NCBI RefSeq assembly: GCF_014639255.1 | Contig: NZ_BMFV01000011.1 | Location: 52,061-116,060 of the forward strand | Source: Pullulanibacillus pueri | GTDB lineage: Bacteria; Bacillota; Bacilli; Bacillales; Sporolactobacillaceae | Length of the DNA: 64,000 nt | Reading direction: 5' to 3' | Part shown: piece by piece, positions 38,929 through 47,700 of the stretch | Layout of the letters: every line of letters starts with the position of its first letter | Position numbering within the stretch: position 1 is the stretch's first letter | Notes under the pieces: model-generated | What the model saw: only the letters and a program-made list of their open reading frames with translations | The model's database searches: none | Told to the model about the DNA's origin: nothing | Translations under genes and position numbers: made by a program

Positions 38929-39420
38929 TTAGGTTGATATGATTTCTCCATCTTCTATTTTTTTCTCAAAGCGTTTATACATAAGAAACATCGCAATTCT
39001 CCAAGGTAAAATCATGCCAAAAGCAAGCGTAAAGAACAAACCACTTGTCTGTGGAATGTCGATACTTATCTCATTTTCCAAGAAGATTTTGAGTAATGTT
39101 CTTATGATTAAGAGGCCAATCAGAATAAAGATGAAGGCTTTAGAGCGCTTTAAATAAATTTCTCCATTTTGCACGCTGAATTTAGAGGTTTTAATCAAAA
39201 AGAACGAAAAGAGAACCCCTACTAAAAACGCTTCAATAAGCTCGACCCACGAAACCCTTACTTGTGGTGCGATAAACATGAGAAAACCTGTTGACATAAA
39301 AACCGGCGGCAATAGGATTTTCTTAATATTTGTCGGCTGGTTAGAGGCTTTGAGACGAACAATAATGATGGAGACTGCAAAAAGCACACCTATGAAAACG
39401 CTTAGGATTTCAATCCACAA
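38929..39420 (-). CDS. ccdC: CcdC family membrane protein
   Basis: 163 residues with five membrane segments. IEILSVFIGVLFAVSIIIVRLKAS, PPVFMSTGFLMFIAPQVRVSW and MILPWRIAMFLMYKRFEKK match CcdC (YneJ), encoded next to ccdA and ccdB (yneI) in B. subtilis. CcdC is dispensable for cytochrome c biogenesis there and its role is unknown. ccdA and a response-regulator-like ccdB are not next to it here. Confidence 0.88.
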   Translation of the reverse strand: MWIEILSVFIGVLFAVSIIIVRLKASNQPTNIKKILLPPVFMSTGFLMFIAPQVRVSWVELIEAFLVGVLFSFFLIKTSKFSVQNGEIYLKRSKAFIFILIGLLIIRTLLKIFLENEISIDIPQTSGLFFTLAFGMILPWRIAMFLMYKRFEKKIEDGEIIST

Positions 39421-39469
39421 AAGTATCTACCTTCTTTTTTAGATAGTTCACTTTATTATATCATAATCA

Positions 39470-39501
39470 GGATAAAAGAGACGAGTTCCGAACTCGTCCC
39501 C
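39470..39501 (-). terminator. Terminator after VanY-type gene
   Basis: Minus strand GACGAGTTC GG AACTCGTC then TCTTTTAT. Confidence 0.75.
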
Positions 39502-39509
39502 TATGGATC

Positions 39510-40346
39510 TTATTTATTCACCTTACCTAAATATTCTTCAAGAGTGATACCTTTATCATAAATCGTTGTTGCCGCTTCTTTCCCGACATATCGAATATGC
39601 CATGGCTCATATTCATAGCCTGTAATATCTTCCTTGCCTTTTGGATATCTGATAATGAAGCCATATTCATGAGCATGTTCAGCAACCCATTTTCCTGCGG
39701 GAGTGTCGCCAAATTTTTCAACTAACGGATCTGATTCTTGAAGCATGTCCTTTGAGGTAATATCAATGGCCAAGCCCGTTTGGTGTTCGCTCGTCCCTGG
39801 ATGGGCACTCACCACACTCGCTTGAGCTTCACCATTGGCTTCTACATTCGCGTCATAGACACTAACCTGCCTCTTATAGGAGCGATAGCCCGACTCACCA
39901 TACAAAGTATAGCCAGCTTGATCCGCTGCTTTAAACAATTTCTTCAAAGCTTCTGCTGTTACAGAACGAACTTGACGTTTCTCTACCATATCAGAATAGG
40001 GAAAACGAATATCAGGATATACCAAATCGGGAGGGACATAACCGTCCGGTAGCTTATGTTCTTTATTTACAAGTACTAATATCGATTGGGGATCATTCAC
40101 GATATAAAGACCGTCTTTATCTTTTTTTTCTGGTTCTGAATCAACACTATTACTTGTATTATTCTTTTGCGAAACATTTTGCTGATTATCAGAAGCCTTC
40201 GAGCTATCCGTAGTTTGATTACTTTGCTCTGTCTTATGACTCTGTTTCTCAGTAGCAGATGACGCTGCAGAGTTTTTGTCGGTACCACACCCTACTAATA
40301 ATGCACAGCAAGACAATCCCATGATAGTTACTTTCAACTTATTCAT
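39510..40346 (-). CDS. D,D-/L,D-carboxypeptidase lipoprotein, VanY family
   Basis: 278 residues. Type II signal peptide with lipobox LLVGC (C20), a Ser/Asn/Thr/Lys-rich linker (about 25-75), then the zinc peptidase M15B domain: SGYRSYKRQ, SAHPGTSEHQTGLAIDI (zinc His and Asp), and EPWHIRYVG (catalytic Glu, zinc His). It trims peptidoglycan stem peptides at the outer membrane face; resembles Bacillus YodJ and LdcB. AAGGAG nine bases before ATG 40346. Confidence 0.92.
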   Translation of the reverse strand: MNKLKVTIMGLSCCALLVGCGTDKNSAASSATEKQSHKTEQSNQTTDSSKASDNQQNVSQKNNTSNSVDSEPEKKDKDGLYIVNDPQSILVLVNKEHKLPDGYVPPDLVYPDIRFPYSDMVEKRQVRSVTAEALKKLFKAADQAGYTLYGESGYRSYKRQVSVYDANVEANGEAQASVVSAHPGTSEHQTGLAIDITSKDMLQESDPLVEKFGDTPAGKWVAEHAHEYGFIIRYPKGKEDITGYEYEPWHIRYVGKEAATTIYDKGITLEEYLGKVNK

Positions 40347-40477
40347 TGATGCAATCTCCTTATAAAACACTTCAAATCTTATAAAATCCTTTTATAAGAC
40401 TACCATTCTCACCAATCTTTGTATAGGTTAGTGAAGAAATAAAAGTATGTATATTTTCACACATACTTATTCTTTCG

Positions 40478-40855
40478 TCACTCTGCAACAATTTTTGACT
40501 GCATCTTCGCATGCCCACTGCCACAAAACACATTACAGGAAATCTTATATGTTCCTGGTTTAAATGTCACCTTTGCTGAACCTTCACCCTTTATGTCAAT
40601 ATTCGTCCCCTCAATCTTAATCCCATGATGCCCCTCTTTACTTTTAAAGTGAATGGTTAGCTCTTTTCCTGCTGGGACCTTATAAGTCTGACTATTAAAC
40701 TGGAAATTAGTGGCCGTTATTGTTAAACTGTTGCCATCTGCTGCCACCGAGTCTGATTGTTTAGAGGACACGCTGCCCTCACTATTTCCACAGGCAGCTA
40801 CTCCAAGAATTAAAAGACCTACAATACTGATGAAGCACACAAATTTTTTCCCCAT
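40478..40855 (-). CDS. CuA-type cupredoxin lipoprotein
   Basis: 125 residues: signal peptide with lipobox GVAAC (C22), a short polar linker, then a single cupredoxin domain. The CuA ligand set of cytochrome oxidase subunit II is present: His76/77 in EGHHGIKI and CNVFCGSGHAKM (C107, C111, H115, M118). No membrane helices after the anchor, so it is a free-standing CuA domain tethered outside the membrane. GAGGAG ten bases before the chosen ATG. Starts 22 bases after mnmH ends, on the same strand. Role likely copper delivery or electron transfer; not proven. Confidence 0.82.
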   Translation of the reverse strand: MGKKFVCFISIVGLLILGVAACGNSEGSVSSKQSDSVAADGNSLTITATNFQFNSQTYKVPAGKELTIHFKSKEGHHGIKIEGTNIDIKGEGSAKVTFKPGTYKISCNVFCGSGHAKMQSKIVAE

Positions 40856-40877
40856 AAAAGACATTCTCCTCGAGATC

Positions 40878-41936
40878 TTATGATGAGATGGATACACTAT
40901 AACGTGCATTTAATTGCTTCTCTATTTTTTCTACGCCCTCTTCAACCGATGCTATAGAGATCACAGTTGAGTCTCCGGCGTATTTCTTTTGTTGATGGTT
41001 ATAACGAGGGTCATAATAATGTTCTAATAAAAGGGCTATAAATTGGTAATAATCCTGCTTCTCCATTAATTCATCAAGAGCAACACTTAGCGGAGGCTTA
41101 ATATACTTCTTTAAATGTTGATAGGCATCATTAAGTTCTTCACTATGTTTCTTCGGATTATACTCTTCATATATAGCCTCAATCCGCTTCTCAAAGGGAT
41201 AATCAATGAAAAAGCGTTTTCCGGACTCTTTTCCCTCATTAATAAAAGGAGGTAACACGACTCGCCCAATGCGTTTACTCTCCCCTTCTATAATGTAGTA
41301 TGCCGATCCTTTTAATGCCTTTAGCCGCAGCCATAGCTCACATTCAAACGCCTTCTGTGATTGAGGAGTCAGTCCGACTGAACCAAAAATAGAGCCGCGA
41401 TGACCTGCAAGCCCCTCAAGATCGATCACTGGATAGCCCTTTTCACTCAATTGATGTAAGATATCGGTTTTGCGACTTCCTGTAAAGCCCTCAATCACAA
41501 CAAATGGCTTTTTATCTTTTGAAAACATTTCGAGTTCATCTGTTACTAACTTTCTAAAGGAGCGTATGCCGCCTTTTAGCTGCAGACAATGCACACCCAT
41601 GACGGTCATGAAATTAGCCACACTTTTACTTCTCATCCCGCCTCTCCAGCAGTAAATAACCGTTCGCTCGTATGACTTCGCATAATACTTGATCTTCTGG
41701 TAAATAGAAGCCAATTTAAGTGAAACAATTTCAACGCCACGATCTTTAGCCTGTTCTGGTCCTTTTTGCTTATATAATGTCCCGACCTCTGCGCGTTCCT
41801 CATTAGAAAAAAGCGGTACATTTATAGCCCCTGGGATATGGAATTCTGCAAATTCACCAGGAGAGCGGACGTCGATTAATAGAGTTTGATCGAGTATATC
41901 TACAAGCTCGTCAATTTCTATTTGTTTGAGTTCCAT
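40878..41936 (-). CDS. mnmH: tRNA 2-selenouridine synthase
   Basis: Replaces the sulfur of 2-thiouridine (U34 of tRNA-Lys, -Glu and -Gln) with selenium, using selenophosphate. 352 residues: rhodanese domain with catalytic C96 in IYCWRGGMRSKS, then a P-loop domain. The Walker A is GFTGSRKT at 150-157, where the family usually has GxTGxGKT; Arg replaces the second Gly. ILGHRGSxFGxxGxxPQSQK is intact as LAGHRGSIFGSVGLTPQSQK. AAGGA eight bases before ATG 41936. With selA it shows that the cell uses selenophosphate. Confidence 0.92.
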   Translation of the reverse strand: MELKQIEIDELVDILDQTLLIDVRSPGEFAEFHIPGAINVPLFSNEERAEVGTLYKQKGPEQAKDRGVEIVSLKLASIYQKIKYYAKSYERTVIYCWRGGMRSKSVANFMTVMGVHCLQLKGGIRSFRKLVTDELEMFSKDKKPFVVIEGFTGSRKTDILHQLSEKGYPVIDLEGLAGHRGSIFGSVGLTPQSQKAFECELWLRLKALKGSAYYIIEGESKRIGRVVLPPFINEGKESGKRFFIDYPFEKRIEAIYEEYNPKKHSEELNDAYQHLKKYIKPPLSVALDELMEKQDYYQFIALLLEHYYDPRYNHQQKKYAGDSTVISIASVEEGVEKIEKQLNARYSVSISS

Positions 41937-42088
41937 TCTATCATTCCTTAGCTTGTACAAATTTATAATCGTAAGATGTTATTTATAGCTTTAGACAAAA
42001 ATGTCTTTTTTTAATCAATACTGCTAATACTTCCTGTTCACTTAAAACATTTGAGCACTCAGCCATGAACCGTTTAAAACTTCAAAAA

Positions 42089-42117
42089 TTGTCAAAACTT
42101 ATCGAATTTTGTAGAAA
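42089..42117 (+). promoter_or_regulatory. Three Spo0A-box-like sequences at 10-bp steps
   Basis: TTGTCAAAA (42089), TTATCGAAT (42099) and TTGTAGAAA (42109) each differ from the 0A box TTGTCGAAA by one, two and one bases, and start exactly 10 bp apart. They lie about 270-300 bases ahead of the sinI-like gene, upstream of a TATAAT at 42170-42175. The surrounding 41937-42388 gap is AT-rich and holds no other supported gene. Confidence 0.5.
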
Positions 42118-42388
42118 TCTATTGTTTAGTCACTATGAAATTGTGACAAAATTAATGGTTCTTTTGAATTATAATCTTTACAAGAATATACATAAAACAA
42201 ATAAAATCCAATGTGAATTTCATGTTTTATTAACTTAATGAAAAATAAAGACACAACCTCCATTAAATAGACCTATTACAACAATTTATCTTCAAATAAT
42301 AAACTATGAATGATCAATAAAAAGTAAAGCCAAAAAGTATATTCTCCAATAAAAAATTCCTATAAAGAAATCACTGGAGGTAATTAGG

Positions 42389-42526
42389 GTGAAAAAGATG
42401 TTGGATAAGGACTGGGTAGATTTAATTCTCTTAGCCAAAGAACTAGACATTCCTATGGATGAAATTAAAACCTTCCTGAAATTAAAGCAGCACAATAAAA
42501 GTAAAAGTACGCTTTGCAGCCGTTAA
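42389..42526 (+). CDS. sinI: SinI-like anti-repressor
   Basis: 45-residue protein, too short for many annotations. LDKDWVDLILLAKELDIPMD followed by EIKTFLKLKQ matches the SinI dimerisation helix pair (LDxxWVxLxxxAKxxxIxxxEIxxFLxxxK). In B. subtilis SinI binds SinR and frees matrix genes. GTG start with GGAGG eight bases upstream. It faces sinR head-on: its TAA overlaps the sinR stop within the palindrome TTAA (42523-42526). In B. subtilis sinI lies upstream of sinR on the same strand. Confidence 0.85.
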   Translation: MKKMLDKDWVDLILLAKELDIPMDEIKTFLKLKQHNKSKSTLCSR

Positions 42527-42858
42527 TTTTGGCTCTTTTTCCATCTCTGGAACTCAAGAAATTCCTTAAATTCTTGTTTATCGATCCCCGAGTCCATCGC
42601 TTCCTCAATCAACTCAATCCAATCTGGATCTAACCATTCATGGGGGTCTTCTTGACTATGGATTAAACTCAATACACTCACGCCAAGCACCTCAGCAATT
42701 TTCTCTAAAAATTGTACTGAAGGGTTTTTTTGAAGATTTCTCTCTATTGTGCTTAAGTATGATTTTGATACCCCGGCCTTTTCTGACAGTTCAGTAATGG
42801 ATAATCTTTTTTCTTGTCTTAACTGCTTAATCTTTTTACCTATCGTTTGATCACTCAT
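42523..42858 (-). CDS. sinR: SinR-like transition-state/biofilm regulator
   Basis: 111 residues. N-terminal HTH (IGKKIKQLRQEKRLSITELSEKAGVSKSYLSTIER) as in SinR, and a C-terminal SinI-like dimerisation region LDPDWIELIEEAMDSGIDKQEFKEFLEF. Represses matrix and motility-switch genes in B. subtilis until titrated by SinI. Its terminal helices pair naturally with the SinI-like protein encoded next to it. SlrR is the alternative, but length (111 vs 152) favours SinR. Confidence 0.88.
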   Translation of the reverse strand: MSDQTIGKKIKQLRQEKRLSITELSEKAGVSKSYLSTIERNLQKNPSVQFLEKIAEVLGVSVLSLIHSQEDPHEWLDPDWIELIEEAMDSGIDKQEFKEFLEFQRWKKSQN

Positions 42859-42985
42859 CTTTTTTCACGTTCCTATGCAAAATATATTTACTACCCCAAT
42901 TATATAGGATGTCAACATAATTGTCTCATCCAACTATATATTTTATAGCAAAAAAGCACTCATGAAATGAGTACTATTGTTTGCT

Positions 42986-43201
42986 TTATTTATTTTGTTG
43001 ATTTTGCATTGCTTTCATCATTTGATTAATTTTCTTTTGTGATGGGTTTTGTCCCATTTGCATCATCATGACTCGTAACATTTTTTCATTAATCGGTGGA
43101 TTCTTTTTCAAATAATCCATCATATATTTACGAGCTATAAAGAATCCTAACAAAATCCCTACAATAAGGGCGAGGATCCCAATTAAAATATACAGCCACA
43201 T
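42986..43201 (-). CDS. yneF: YneF family protein (UPF0154)
   Basis: 71 residues. One membrane segment (about 3-23, [21 protein letters not shown]) and a conserved Asn/Pro/Gln tail: [30 protein letters not shown]. Same order as B. subtilis (tkt, sirA, yneF). Function unknown. Confidence 0.9.
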   Translation of the reverse strand: MWLYILIGILALIVGILLGFFIARKYMMDYLKKNPPINEKMLRVMMMQMGQNPSQKKINQMMKAMQNQQNK

Positions 43202-43338
43202 ACAGCCTGTGTCCTCCTTTAGATCTCTAACTATCCTTTGTCATTTCTAATGGTGATAAAAAAGGAAAATTTTGATTTGATTTCCCTTCAATAGTGTACT
43301 ATATCCGAACATTGAAAACAACATCAAAAGTCATTCTC

Positions 43339-43782
43339 TTAGATTAAAGATACGCTCTTAACAGGTTTTAGCCATCCCCCACAATTTTTTTGACAATCAA
43401 TGGCAAGAAAATAACAATCCATAGAACGCAAGGCTTCAAATACCCCTGTTTCTTGATTCCCATTCCCGGAGGCCTCTAATAATATTCGATTAGGATAGCA
43501 ATAAAGGTTAACAAATCCTTCTGAATCATACAAACGATTATCTGCCCATCTTTTATTTCTATATTGATCAGGGTGATTAAGTATGTGTCGATGAATACAT
43601 TCATGAACATCAATGGATGAAATTTTAGTCGTAATGTAATCAATTTGCCGACTCAGAATTACTTGCATCTTCATATCCGATGTGACTTTCATTTCCATAA
43701 ACAATTGAAAGAGTTTTTCATCTCTGCCAAAATAGTCATTTGCCACTGCGCTATTAATACTATAAATTTCATAATACCTCAT
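43339..43782 (-). CDS. sirA: Sporulation inhibitor of replication SirA
   Basis: 147 residues, MRYYEIYSINSAVANDYFGRDEKLFQLF opening and SSIDVHECIHRHILN, close to B. subtilis SirA (YneE). SirA binds DnaA domain I during sporulation and blocks re-initiation, keeping two chromosomes. It is transcribed in B. subtilis by Spo0A. It lies directly after tkt here, as in B. subtilis. Confidence 0.87.
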   Translation of the reverse strand: MRYYEIYSINSAVANDYFGRDEKLFQLFMEMKVTSDMKMQVILSRQIDYITTKISSIDVHECIHRHILNHPDQYRNKRWADNRLYDSEGFVNLYCYPNRILLEASGNGNQETGVFEALRSMDCYFLAIDCQKNCGGWLKPVKSVSLI

Positions 43783-43907
43783 GGCTATCCCCTCCGATCA
43801 AAGCTTGTCTATCATTATTATAATGATTTCAAGTCTAAGATTATGTCTAAAAAAGGGAGCCATGAGGTAAAAAGATTAGAATCATTTGTCGATTCTACAT
43901 ACTTTAT

Positions 43908-45905
43908 TTATTTTTTCAGTAACTTTTTCATTTCATTCACAACATTGCTTACTGAAAAACCATATTCTTCAAGAACTTTATCACCGTTTGCAGATGCACC
44001 AAAACGGTCTATTGTAATCATGCCACCATTGAAACCAACATAACGATCCCATCCCAAAGAACTTCCTGCTTCAACCGCAAGTCGCGTTGTGATATTCGCA
44101 GGAATTACGGATTCCTTATATTCTTGAGACTGTTTTTCAAAGAGATCCCAAGATGGCATGCTCACCACACGAACATGAATACCTTCAGATGCTAATTGCT
44201 TTTGAGCCTCAACACCTAAATGAACCTCAGACCCTGTGGCTAAAATAATACCTTCAGGAGTGCCTTCAGCCTCAGCCACGATATAGGCTCCACGTTTAAC
44301 ACCATCAGCTGCGTGAGCAATAGTCCCCTCTAAAGTAGGAAGCCCTTGGCGTGTAAAGACCAGTGCAGTTGGGCGGTCTTTACTCTCAACAGCGATTTTC
44401 CATGCTTCGCGTGTCTCATTACCATCCGCTGGTCTTAGTACAGTAATATCTGGGATTGCCCGCAATGAAGCCAATTGTTCAACCGGCTCATGAGTCGGAC
44501 CATCTTCTCCGACTGCGATACTATCGTGGGTAAAGACAAACGTTGATGGCACGCCCATAATTGCCGAAAGTCGAATCGCTGGGCGGAGGTAGTCTGAGAA
44601 AACAAAGAAGGTTGAACCATAGGGTTTAACTCCTCCATGAAGAGCCATACCGTTAACGGCTGCGCCCATTGCGAATTCGCGGACACCAAACCAAACATTA
44701 CGACCGGCATAGTCTTCTGGCATAAAGTTTTCACTATTTTTGATTAATGTTTTTGTTGATGACGCTAGATCAGCCGCACCACCAAAGAGTGAAGGCACTC
44801 GCTCAGCAATAGCATTGAGGACTTGGTTTGATGTTTCACGTGTTGCTGCCTTATCACCAATTTTATAAGAAGGAAGCTCACTGGCATAGTTTTCAGGAAG
44901 TTCATTGTTCATGGCTTGCTTGAACTGTGCCGCAAGTTCTGGATGAGCAGCCCCATATTGAGAAAGTAGCTCTTCCCATTCTTTTTCATAACTTACCCCC
45001 TGCTCAGTGAGCTCTGCAAAATGTGCACGAACATCTTGAGGAACAGTAAAGGGTTCTTCTGTCCATTCATAAGATTTCTTAGCAGCTAGAGCCTCTTCTT
45101 CTCCAAGGGGGCTACCATGAACTTTATTTGTTCCGCCATGTGTAGGAGCACCATAACCGATTGTCGTCTTCACCTCAATAAGTGTAGGCTGGTCAGTATT
45201 CTTTGTCGCTTGTGTCAATGCATCGTCTATAGCGGCTAAATCGTTCCCGTCCTTAACATAAAGGACTTGCCAGCCGTAGGCTTCAAATCGCTTTTGGACG
45301 TCCTCGTTAAATGACATATTGAGATCCCCATCAAGCGAGATGTCATTAGAATCATAAAGAACAACAAGCTTTCCAAGCTTTAATCTTCCTGCTAGCGATG
45401 CAGCCTCTGAAGCAACACCTTCCATCAAATCGCCATCGCCACATATCGTATATGTAAAATGATCCACAATATTAAAAGCATCACGGTTATATGTTGCTGC
45501 CAAATGACGTTCTGCCATGGCCATACCCACTGCCATTGCAATACCTTGACCAAGCGGACCCGTAGTGGCATCGACACCAGGCGTATGTCTAAATTCAGGA
45601 TGTCCAGGTGTTTTAGAGCCCCATTGACGGAAAGCTTTAAGATCTTCAATACTGACATCATAATTAAAAAGATGTAGTAAGCTATACAAAAGCATTGAGC
45701 CATGACCTGCTGAAAGTACAAAGCGATCACGATTAAACCATTGTGGATTTTTCGGGTTATGCTTCATGAAATTTTTCCAGACAGAATAGGCCATTGGTGC
45801 TGCCCCCATTGGCATCCCTGGATGACCGGAATTCGCTTTTTCAATTGCATCAATTGAAAGTGTCCGGATAGTATTAATGGATAATTGATCAATGGATTTT
45901 GCCAA
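43908..45905 (-). CDS. tkt: Transketolase
   Basis: Non-oxidative pentose phosphate pathway, thiamine diphosphate enzyme moving two-carbon units; 665 residues from TTG 45905. [28 protein letters not shown], the TPP motif [18 protein letters not shown] ending in NDISLDG, and [17 protein letters not shown] (transketolase signature). The frame is open upstream to 45980 but the TTG start matches the family's N-terminus ([18 protein letters not shown]). Confidence 0.96.
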   Translation of the reverse strand: MAKSIDQLSINTIRTLSIDAIEKANSGHPGMPMGAAPMAYSVWKNFMKHNPKNPQWFNRDRFVLSAGHGSMLLYSLLHLFNYDVSIEDLKAFRQWGSKTPGHPEFRHTPGVDATTGPLGQGIAMAVGMAMAERHLAATYNRDAFNIVDHFTYTICGDGDLMEGVASEAASLAGRLKLGKLVVLYDSNDISLDGDLNMSFNEDVQKRFEAYGWQVLYVKDGNDLAAIDDALTQATKNTDQPTLIEVKTTIGYGAPTHGGTNKVHGSPLGEEEALAAKKSYEWTEEPFTVPQDVRAHFAELTEQGVSYEKEWEELLSQYGAAHPELAAQFKQAMNNELPENYASELPSYKIGDKAATRETSNQVLNAIAERVPSLFGGAADLASSTKTLIKNSENFMPEDYAGRNVWFGVREFAMGAAVNGMALHGGVKPYGSTFFVFSDYLRPAIRLSAIMGVPSTFVFTHDSIAVGEDGPTHEPVEQLASLRAIPDITVLRPADGNETREAWKIAVESKDRPTALVFTRQGLPTLEGTIAHAADGVKRGAYIVAEAEGTPEGIILATGSEVHLGVEAQKQLASEGIHVRVVSMPSWDLFEKQSQEYKESVIPANITTRLAVEAGSSLGWDRYVGFNGGMITIDRFGASANGDKVLEEYGFSVSNVVNEMKKLLKK

Positions 45906-46085
45906 AATCAACTCATTCCTTCCAAATGTTATGCTTATAGATCGTATTTTAACATAAAATGTTCTATAAATGTTTTTCAATTGCTAAAGTTGCATTTTCT
46001 CTTCACGCTATCGTTCCCCAAAACAAACCAAATCATTGATTTTATAGATAAAAAACGATTCGATTTGTCGGGGACAATAGAGATT

Positions 46086-46319
46086 TTAGTTTTTCTTATG
46101 TCTGGCCTTACTTTTCTTAAGTTTTTCTGGAGTGACATCATGGCCTTCTTCGTCAACCACAGTTATAGAATGCAACTGCGTTTTAAAACGACTACGAAAG
46201 GCTTGTAAATATTCCGCCCGCAACTCTTGTTGTTCTCTCTTTTCTGCAGAAGTCAGCGGTTCTATTTTGGCTTTATTCGCTAATTCATTAATTCTCGCAA
46301 GGCGATGACTTGGTAACAT
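46086..46319 (-). CDS. ynzC: YnzC family protein (UPF0291)
   Basis: 77 residues, basic and helical: RLARINELANKAKIEPLTSAEKREQQELRAEYLQAFR. Matches B. subtilis YnzC, expressed in the SOS operon with yneA and yneB; function unknown. yneB (a resolvase-like gene of the B. subtilis operon) is missing here: yneA is followed directly by ynzC. Confidence 0.88.
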   Translation of the reverse strand: MLPSHRLARINELANKAKIEPLTSAEKREQQELRAEYLQAFRSRFKTQLHSITVVDEEGHDVTPEKLKKSKARHKKN

Positions 46320-46434
46320 GAATATCCCCTTCTTTAATAAGGTTACATTTATTTAAGCTGCCCCAAGCTTACATGATGTTGCCCTTAAGATGCAAGTGAT
46401 ATTTCCTCCCTCTCTCTTTTTCTCTTCTTAACCT

Positions 46435-46749
46435 TTATTTAGAAGCAATTTGATGAGCTTCCTTTTTAATTGGGATAACCAATGTATCTCCTACCTTAAT
46501 TGAATCTCCGTTAATATGGTTCGCTTCTTCGACCCAATCGACAAATTTAGTAATATCATGTTTTTCAGTTTTACCGTTAATTTCTGCTATCTCCCATAAG
46601 GTATCCCCTTTTTCTACAGTTGTCGTTTGGTAATCTTGATAGTCTGCTGGCTTTAAAGCATGGATGGTCGCCCAAATACACCCAATAACCAAGACAAAGA
46701 AAATAATATATAATGCGTAGCCTTTTTGATTTGCTTGTGTCTGTTTCAT
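46435..46749 (-). CDS. yneA: SOS cell-division suppressor YneA
   Basis: 104 residues: cytoplasmic N-terminus, one membrane segment (about 12-30), then a LysM domain (TTTVEKGDTLWEIAEINGKTE, IKVGDTLVIPI). In B. subtilis YneA is induced by DNA damage and blocks septation, acting at the membrane. Divergent from lexA with four LexA-type boxes between them, as expected for SOS control. Confidence 0.9.
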   Translation of the reverse strand: MKQTQANQKGYALYIIFFVLVIGCIWATIHALKPADYQDYQTTTVEKGDTLWEIAEINGKTEKHDITKFVDWVEEANHINGDSIKVGDTLVIPIKKEAHQIASK

Positions 46750-46768
46750 ATGTTCGCACTCTCCTAAC

Positions 46769-46782
46769 CGAATGGATGTTCT
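46769..46782. promoter_or_regulatory. LexA box 1 (yneA side)
   Basis: CGAATGGATGTTCT; fits CGAACN4GTTCG with two differences, 20 bases ahead of the yneA start. Confidence 0.7.
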
Positions 46783-46803
46783 TTATTGATTATCATTCTA
46801 TTA

Positions 46804-46817
46804 GGAATGTGTGTTCT
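46804..46817. promoter_or_regulatory. LexA box 2
   Basis: GGAATGTGTGTTCT, three differences from CGAACN4GTTCG. Confidence 0.55.
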
Positions 46818-46832
46818 TGTCAACAACTTTTT

Positions 46833-46846
46833 CGAACGAATGTTTG
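46833..46846. promoter_or_regulatory. LexA box 3, overlapping the lexA -35
   Basis: CGAACGAATGTTTG, one difference from consensus; its last bases overlap TTGTAT of the lexA promoter. Confidence 0.8.
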
Positions 46847-46872
46847 TATTTTTATTTGCTAAATGATATACT
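46844..46872 (+). promoter_or_regulatory. lexA promoter
   Basis: TTGTAT (46844-46849) and TATACT (46867-46872), 17-bp spacer, 64 bases before the lexA ATG. Confidence 0.65.
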
Positions 46873-46887
46873 ATTGATGAGAAAAAT

Positions 46888-46901
46888 CGAATATGCGTTC
46901 T
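46888..46901. promoter_or_regulatory. LexA box 4 (lexA 5' region)
   Basis: CGAATATGCGTTCT, two differences; in the lexA leader, so autorepression is expected. Confidence 0.7.
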
Positions 46902-46935
46902 TTAATACATATTTTTTAAAATTGGAGGTCTTTAT

Positions 46936-47550
46936 ATGAAACTTTCCAAAAGGCAACAGGCTATAATCGACTTTATAAAGAATGAAGTGAAACTTAAAGG
47001 ATATCCACCATCTGTTAGAGAAATAGGCAATGCCGTGGGATTAGCTTCAACTTCGACGGTGCATGGACATCTCGAACGGCTTGAAAAAAAAGGCTATTTA
47101 AGGCGTGACCCTACCAAGCCGAGAGCGATTGAAGTTATAGATCCGGATACCGCTTCATTACCAAAACAAGAAAGCGTCTTGCTTCCTGTTATTGGTAAAG
47201 TAACTGCTGGCGAACCCATTACAGCTATTGAGAATATCGATGAGTATATTCCTGTCCCTGAGAGCTTAACTGGAAATAACGATGCGTTTATCTTAAATGT
47301 TGTTGGCGATAGTATGATCAATGCAGGCATTTTAAATGGTGATCAAGTCATCGTAAAATCTCAACACTCTGCTGATAATGGTGAGATTGTCGTTGCAATG
47401 ACCGAAGATGATGAAGCAACCATTAAAAGGTTTTATAAAGAAAAGGATCACATTCGTCTTCAACCTGAAAACCCAACGATGGATCCGATTATTGTGAAGA
47501 ACTGTACGATTTTAGGAAAAATTATTGGCGTCTTCAGAGTCGTTCACTAA
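46936..47550 (+). CDS. lexA: SOS repressor LexA
   Basis: 204 residues. Winged helix [32 protein letters not shown], autocleavage site A91-G92 in GKVTAGEPI, and the Ser-Lys dyad S126 (GDSMINAG) and K164 (ATIKRF). RecA-ssDNA triggers self-cleavage and opens SOS genes, here at least yneA-ynzC and the Y-family polymerase operon at 60.6-62.6 kb. GGAGG precedes the ATG. Confidence 0.97.
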   Translation: MKLSKRQQAIIDFIKNEVKLKGYPPSVREIGNAVGLASTSTVHGHLERLEKKGYLRRDPTKPRAIEVIDPDTASLPKQESVLLPVIGKVTAGEPITAIENIDEYIPVPESLTGNNDAFILNVVGDSMINAGILNGDQVIVKSQHSADNGEIVVAMTEDDEATIKRFYKEKDHIRLQPENPTMDPIIVKNCTILGKIIGVFRVVH

Positions 47551-47597
47551 TTTTGTCACGAGATTTAGTGTTGGTTTATAAGACACATGATTACAGC

Positions 47598-47628
47598 AAA
47601 AGAAGGTGGCCTGTGGTCACCTTCTTTA
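47598..47628 (+). terminator. Terminator after lexA
   Basis: AAAGAAGGTG / CACCTTCTTT stem, moderate T content after it. Confidence 0.7.
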
Positions 47629-47700
47629 CCTATTTCCGTCCTATTAATGTTATTTAGACTGCTTATTATTGCGTCTATTTAATTTATCCCTTTAAACGTC

